From contig DATBEM010000116.1 in the NCBI GenBank assembly GCA_036276115.1, forward strand, positions 1 through 17,173: a DNA stretch of 17,173 bases, given 5' to 3'. The translations under genes were made by a program, and so were the position numbers. Below, in pieces: positions 13,326 to 17,173 of the stretch. The notes beneath the pieces were generated by a model, which was not told the origin of the DNA, did no database searches, and saw only the letters and a program-made list of their open reading frames with translations. Source of the stretch: Trebonia sp036276115. Lineage in GTDB: Bacteria > Actinomycetota > Actinomycetes > Streptosporangiales > Streptosporangiaceae. The stretch's first letter is position 1. Each line of letters opens with the position of its first letter.

Positions 13326-16300
13326 CTAGGGGGCCAGGGGCGACGGCAAGTCCTGGCGGCCGGGCACCACTCTGGCGAGCAGCGCCAGGGCGCCCGACAC
13401 CGCTTCGGGAAGGTCCAGCGCGGCGGCCGTGGCCTCGTCACCGAGGGCGGCCAGCAACTCGGCGACCGGGCCGCCCAGGGTGGCGGGAGCGGGGCGGTCG
13501 CCGGCCCGGCGGATGAGGCTGGCGGTGGCGAGCAACGCGCCGAGCTCGCGTTCTGCGGCCAGCCCGGCCGCGTGCAGGACCAGGGCCGCGGTCTCCAGCC
13601 CGATCGCGAACGGGAACCGCAGCGACATGGCCGCGGTGGCGGTGAGGGCAGCGGCGCTGCACCGGGCGGCACCGGGAACGTCGCCCTCCGCTAGCAGCGC
13701 CCGGGCCAGGACCGCCCGCACCAGCGGGACCTCCCGTTCGATGCCCAGGTCGCTGCCCTCCTGGTCGGCCAGCCCGGCGAACTCCACCGCGGCGGCGACG
13801 TCGCCGTCGGCCAGGGCGACGCCGGCCGCGGCCGACAGGAGTACCACCCGGGCGATGCGCCGGGTGCCCGTGTGCATGGGCAGCGCCTCGGCGATGTAGG
13901 CCCGGGCCTGGTCCAGCGCCCCGACCTGCCAGCACACCATCGCCGCGGTCGGCATGGCGAGAGCCAGTTGCTCAGCCGACCCGCTGCGGCGGCACAGCTC
14001 GATCGCGTCACGGGCGTAGGATGCCGCCGCCGGGTCGCCCCGCTCGGCGAGCACGCTGCCCATGCCCATGGCCGCCGAGACCTGCACGTCAACCTCGTAG
14101 GGGGCAGCCGCCTCGATGGACAGGCGGACGTGCTCGACCGCCTCGGTCCCGCGGTCTAGGTCATCGAGCAGGCCGGCCAGGAAGATCAGCGCCCGCGCGC
14201 GGTAGGAATCCTGCGCGCCGTCAAGCATCCCGACCGCGCTGCGCAGGTCCCGCATCGCCTCGGCGATATCGCCCGACCAGTAGCGCAAGTAGCCCAGGGC
14301 GAAGGTTGCGTAGCCGGCCCACTGTCCTGATGGCCGCTCCGCCAGCAGTCGCGACAGCCAGAAGCAGCCTTCGTCCACGTTGGTCGTGGCGAAGTAGCGA
14401 TGCAGCCGGAACGCCAGTTCCTGGCAGCGGTCGGGGCTGGCGTGCCCCGTGAGCGCGGCACCGAACAGCGAGCGCACCGAGCCGAGCATGTCGGTGATCT
14501 CGGCCCGGAACGGCACGGGCGAGGCGCGGGCATCATCGGGCAGCCGGCCGGCGATGGCGTCGGCCAGCCGGCTGAAGGCAGCGGCGTCCTCGCGCCGCTC
14601 GATGAGCAGCTCGCCGGCGAAGCGGTGCAGGTCGTCGTCTTGCTCATAGCGCCAGCGCGGCCCGGAGCGGTCGACCGACAGCAGCCCGCAGGCAGTGAGC
14701 TCACGCAAGATCCGCACCACGCGGGCGGGCGAGATCCCGTCGCCGGAGACTACCGGCCGGGCCAGTTCCAGGCTCACCGGCCCGTCGAGGACGGCCAGCC
14801 GCCGGAACACCGCGGCTTCGTCGTCTTTCAGCAGCAGGTAGCTGCTGCGGGCGATGGAGCGCAGCCCGCCCGCCTCCCCGAGCACCGCGTGCAGGTGGTC
14901 CACCAGGTCACCCGCGGGCATCATGGCCAGCTGGGCGGCGACCAGCTCCAGGGCCAGCGGCAGCCCGCCGCACCGTCGGCACAGCGCGATCAGGTGCGGC
15001 GCGATGGCCTCGTCCACGCTCAGGTCGCCCCCGGCCTCGCGCACCCGGCTGACGAGCAGGCGCACCTGGCCGTTGCCGAGCAGGCCCTGGGCCGCGTCCG
15101 GCAGCGGGAACGGGGCGACGGTGAGCACCTGCTCGCCCTCGACGTGCAGGGGCAGCTGGCTCGTGGCCAGGATGGTGAGCCGGGGGGCACGGGCGAGAAG
15201 GGTGGCGGCCAGCGAGGCTACGCCGTCGGCTACCCTCTCGCAGCCGTCGAGCACGAGCAGGACCCGGCCGAGCGGGGCGAGGTGGTCAGCGACCGCGACG
15301 GCGGCGTCCTCGATCCCGAGCTGGACGCCGATCTCGAGCGCGACGCTGGAGGCGACCAGGGCATCCTCCGCGACGGGGGCCAGCGCCACCCACAGCCGCC
15401 CGCCGTCGAATCCCGGGTGCCCGGACGCTGCCCGCATGACCAGGCGCGACTTGCCGACCCCGGGCTTGCCGGTCACGGTCACCAGCCCGGGCCGGGCGAT
15501 GGCGCGGGCCAGCCCGGCCAGGTCGGGCTCGCGGCCGATGAACGAGTTCGCCTCGGCCGGAACGGGCGCCTGGCGCGGGGCGGCCTGGTCGCCCAGCGCG
15601 GCCAGGTACGCGTCCACGGTCTCGGCGCTCGGGTCAACGCCCAGTTGCTCGGCCAGCGACACCCGGCACTGCTCGTACGCGGCGATCGCCCCGGCCCGGT
15701 CGCCCGACCGGCCGAGGGCGGTGATCAGCGACCGGTGCGCGCTCTCGTCCAGCGGGTGCCTGGTCGCCGCCCGGCGGGCGGTCTCGACCGCCCGGTGGTG
15801 ATCGCCCAGCCCGCTGCACGCCTGCACGACGAGCAGCGCGGCCCGCAGCGCAGTCGCGTCCACGGCCCGCCGGTGCGGCCCGAGCCAGGCGCCGTCCTCC
15901 CCGGGCAGGAGCCAGTCCCCCGACAGCCGCGAGACCGGGTCGGCGAGGTCCGCCGCCGCCTGCAGGCGCCCCTCAGCGAGCAGGGCGGCCGCCCGCCGGG
16001 CCTCCTGCGCCGCGCGCTCCACGTCAACCACGACGCCGTCGGCCAGGCGGTACCCGGCCGGAGCGGTGACAATGAGTTGCTGCCCGCCGCCGCCGGCGGC
16101 GGCGCAGGCGGCCCGCAGGCCGCGCACGACCCCGCGCAGGGCCGCCTGCCAGGTTGGCGGAAGGTCATCGCCCCAGAGCATCGCCGCGAGCCGGTCGGCC
16201 GGGACATGCCGTCCTTCCAGGGCTAGGGCCCCGAGAACGAGCCGTGCCCGCCGTCCGCCGAGCGCGTGGCCACTCACCGCGCCCGCGTCGCCGCGCACGC

Positions 16301-16328
16301 CCACCTCGCCCAGGATGTCCAGGTTCAC
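13326..16328 (-). CDS. SARP-type transcriptional regulator with BTAD, NB-ARC and TPR-like regions
   Basis: A 1000-residue regulator of the AfsR-like architecture. Residues 1-97 form an OmpR/PhoB-type winged helix (LDILGEVGV, LGGRRARLVLGALAL, RLAAMLWGD, LIVTAPAGYRL). Residues about 100-245 are a bacterial transcriptional activator domain (HPLDESAHRSLITALGRSGD, AIAAYEQCRVSLAEQLGVDP). The NB-ARC/STAND ATPase follows: NSFIGRE at 261-267, Walker A GKPGVGKS at 287-294, Walker B VLLVLD at 356-361 and GGLPLALEL at 454-462. The C-terminal 450 or so residues are helical with an Ala-rich TPR-like pattern. Family members bind direct repeats overlapping the -35 region and activate secondary metabolism or development genes; nucleotide binding and the TPR part control activity. 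No ribosome-binding site precedes GTG 16328, but a -10-like TACGAT ends 7 nt upstream, suggesting a leaderless mRNA. It is divergent from the lipoprotein gene. The target genes are unknown. Confidence 0.9.
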   Translation of the reverse strand: MNLDILGEVGVRGDAGAVSGHALGGRRARLVLGALALEGRHVPADRLAAMLWGDDLPPTWQAALRGVVRGLRAACAAAGGGGQQLIVTAPAGYRLADGVVVDVERAAQEARRAAALLAEGRLQAAADLADPVSRLSGDWLLPGEDGAWLGPHRRAVDATALRAALLVVQACSGLGDHHRAVETARRAATRHPLDESAHRSLITALGRSGDRAGAIAAYEQCRVSLAEQLGVDPSAETVDAYLAALGDQAAPRQAPVPAEANSFIGREPDLAGLARAIARPGLVTVTGKPGVGKSRLVMRAASGHPGFDGGRLWVALAPVAEDALVASSVALEIGVQLGIEDAAVAVADHLAPLGRVLLVLDGCERVADGVASLAATLLARAPRLTILATSQLPLHVEGEQVLTVAPFPLPDAAQGLLGNGQVRLLVSRVREAGGDLSVDEAIAPHLIALCRRCGGLPLALELVAAQLAMMPAGDLVDHLHAVLGEAGGLRSIARSSYLLLKDDEAAVFRRLAVLDGPVSLELARPVVSGDGISPARVVRILRELTACGLLSVDRSGPRWRYEQDDDLHRFAGELLIERREDAAAFSRLADAIAGRLPDDARASPVPFRAEITDMLGSVRSLFGAALTGHASPDRCQELAFRLHRYFATTNVDEGCFWLSRLLAERPSGQWAGYATFALGYLRYWSGDIAEAMRDLRSAVGMLDGAQDSYRARALIFLAGLLDDLDRGTEAVEHVRLSIEAAAPYEVDVQVSAAMGMGSVLAERGDPAAASYARDAIELCRRSGSAEQLALAMPTAAMVCWQVGALDQARAYIAEALPMHTGTRRIARVVLLSAAAGVALADGDVAAAVEFAGLADQEGSDLGIEREVPLVRAVLARALLAEGDVPGAARCSAAALTATAAMSLRFPFAIGLETAALVLHAAGLAAERELGALLATASLIRRAGDRPAPATLGGPVAELLAALGDEATAAALDLPEAVSGALALLARVVPGRQDLPSPLAP

Positions 16329-16335
16329 GTCACGG

Positions 16336-16341
16336 ATCGTA
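16336..16341 (-). promoter_or_regulatory. -10 element of a probable leaderless promoter for the regulator
   Basis: On the minus strand TACGAT (TAnnnT pattern, within GTTATACGATCC) is followed by 7 nt and then the GTG start. This is the spacing expected if transcription begins at the first base of the start codon. No purine-rich ribosome-binding site is present, which fits leaderless initiation. No good -35 was found. Confidence 0.4.
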
Positions 16342-16404
16342 TAACGGCAACCAGTCGCGCGGCAGGCGTTAGCGACCGGCCCGGCACCGGTAGCGGCTCC
16401 GTCA

Positions 16405-16422
16405 TTACGCAGCCGTTACGCC
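16405..16422. promoter_or_regulatory. Heptamer direct repeat with 11-bp period (SARP-box-like)
   Basis: TTACGCA at 16405-16411 and TTACGCC at 16416-16422 are separated by 4 bp, giving an 11-bp period. This is the geometry known for SARP regulators, whose gene starts 77 bp away. The site lies between the regulator and the divergent lipoprotein gene and could serve either. I did not find a clear -10 at the usual distance on the plus strand, so the functional claim is tentative. Confidence 0.4.
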
Positions 16423-16465
16423 CCCTTGGTGCACTGGACCGCAACCAACGGGGGAAGGACCTTTC

Positions 16466-17059
16466 ATGAAGTACCAGGTAACAGCGGCCGCACTCGCGGT
16501 GGCGGCCATCGCGCTCGCGTCCGGGTGCACGCCGAGCCACTCGGCCACGACGGGCAGCGCCCCGGCGGGCTCGTCGTCTTCATCCGCGTCGTCGCCCACG
16601 TCGGCGGCCGGCAGCTCGGCCCCGGCGGCGACTCAGGCGGCGGCCGGCTCGGGCGGCAGCTCCAGCGGCGGGGTCAATGTCTGCTCGCTGATGACGAGCG
16701 CCCAGGCATCGGCCGCCAACAACGTGACCTACGGGGCCGCCACCCCCCAGCACGTGCAGCAGGGCTACGACACGTGCACCTACGCCAACACCGGCCAGCA
16801 CCCGGACCCGGTGGACATCCAGCAGCTCACGGTGAGCGTGATCTCGCTCGCCGGCTGCTATGACCAGCTCCGGCAGGCGGAGGGGCCGGGCACGAGCGTG
16901 ACCGGGGTCGGCGATGCCGCCTTCGGCTACCAGATTGGCATTGTCGTCAAGCAGGGCGGCACCTGCGTCGAGATCTCCGGCCTGACGCACGCCGAGCTGA
17001 ATGGCGACTACTCGCACGACACCGCCATGGCCAAGATCATCATCGGAGCTCTGCACTAG
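16466..17059 (+). CDS. Secreted lipoprotein, DUF3558-like
   Basis: A 197-residue lipoprotein. Residues 1-20 form a signal peptide (MKYQVTAAALAVAAIALASG), and the lipobox LASGC places the lipidated cysteine at 21. A long Ser/Ala/Gly linker (about 22-68) follows, then a compact domain with four cysteines (VCSLMTSAQA, YDTCTYANTG, LAGCYDQL, GGTCVEISGL) that could form two disulfides. The layout of CSLMT, CTYAN and the VTGVGDAAFGY turn resembles actinobacterial DUF3558-type lipoproteins, whose function is unknown. The ribosome-binding site is strong: GGGGGAAGGA 6 nt before ATG. The product would be anchored to the outer face of the cytoplasmic membrane. Its divergent position next to the SARP-type regulator suggests shared control. 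It converges on the gene at the right edge with only 19 bp between the stops; the small dyad CCTGAC/GTCAGG at 17071-17083 lies there. Confidence 0.88.
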   Translation: MKYQVTAAALAVAAIALASGCTPSHSATTGSAPAGSSSSSASSPTSAAGSSAPAATQAAAGSGGSSSGGVNVCSLMTSAQASAANNVTYGAATPQHVQQGYDTCTYANTGQHPDPVDIQQLTVSVISLAGCYDQLRQAEGPGTSVTGVGDAAFGYQIGIVVKQGGTCVEISGLTHAELNGDYSHDTAMAKIIIGALH

Positions 17060-17078
17060 GGGAGCACTGCCCTGACGG

Positions 17079-17173
17079 TCAGGAGCCGTCCAGGAGGCCC
17101 AGGGGGCTGGGCGCGGCGTACTCGACCGTGAGGCCGCCGCCGCTGGTGGTGATCCGCAGCGGGTGGTAGGGGA
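17079..17173 (-). CDS. C-terminal end of an unidentified gene (partial)
   Basis: The reverse strand reads 30 sense codons ending LRITTSGGGLTVEYAAPSPL followed by GLLDGS and a TGA at 17081-17079; the frame is open to the window edge. The bases GGCTCCTGA and the balanced residue composition look like a genuine C-terminus rather than a shadow, and the reading frame points into the neighbouring region. The segment is too short to assign a family. It is convergent with the lipoprotein gene. The stop codon sits within the dyad CCTGAC/GTCAGG (17071-17083). Confidence 0.5.
   Translation of the reverse strand, partial: PYHPLRITTSGGGLTVEYAAPSPLGLLDGS

Noticed and set aside
14400..16226. 608-codon plus-strand frame opposite the regulator
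   Set aside because: It is a Gln/Arg/Gly-rich shadow of the regulator, whose own frame has BTAD and Walker motifs.
1..17173. CRISPR array, tRNA, rRNA, insertion sequence or prophage genes
   Set aside because: I saw no regularly spaced repeat-spacer array, no tRNA-like cloverleaf or CCA end, no transposase or integrase motif and no terminal inverted repeats.

Overview
The window is very GC-rich (mostly 70-80 % by sampled lines), with GTG starts, Ala/Gly/Pro-rich proteins, long overlapping shadow frames, a SARP/BTAD-NB-ARC regulator and large FtsX-like permeases. This points to a filamentous or otherwise large-genome actinobacterium. The species cannot be read from the sequence. Almost everything is on the minus strand, so the biological order runs from right to left.

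Layout in coordinate order: (1) 1-966, a C5 cytosine DNA methyltransferase whose 3' end is cut by the window edge. (2) 1050-7096, two translationally coupled FtsX-like ABC permeases (GTGA overlap) with no ATPase gene in the window. (3) 7097-7347, an intergenic region with GC-rich hairpins next to the protease stop and an AT-rich patch carrying an 8-bp direct repeat. (4) 7348-10419, a large secreted subtilisin-fold protease whose active site reads as sedolisin-like (Glu/Asp/Asp/Ser) rather than Asp/His/Ser, preceded by a recognisable promoter region. (5) 10629-12086, a phospholipase C/acid-phosphatase-type phosphoesterase without an export signal, with a duplicated ribosome-binding segment. (6) 12186-12642, an L,D-transpeptidase (YkuD) pseudogene with a frameshift and an internal deletion. 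(7) 12668-13216, a short fragment resembling secreted beta-propeller/DUF11-type surface proteins. (8) 13326-16328, a 1000-residue SARP-type regulator with BTAD, NB-ARC and TPR-like regions, probably leaderless. (9) 16466-17059 (+), a divergent cysteine-anchored lipoprotein. (10) 17079 to the right edge (-), the last 30 codons of an unidentified gene that converges on the lipoprotein.

Functionally this is a cell-envelope and secretion neighbourhood: a lipoprotein, broken envelope genes, a secreted protease and permeases with large extracellular domains, next to a large signal-integrating transcription factor. Whether the regulator controls the others is inference. The supporting signs are an 11-bp-period heptamer repeat between the regulator and the lipoprotein and a 9-bp-period triple repeat upstream of the protease promoter. 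The most interesting observation is the acid-type catalytic residues of the protease. The two adjacent broken envelope genes and the permease pair without an ATPase come next.
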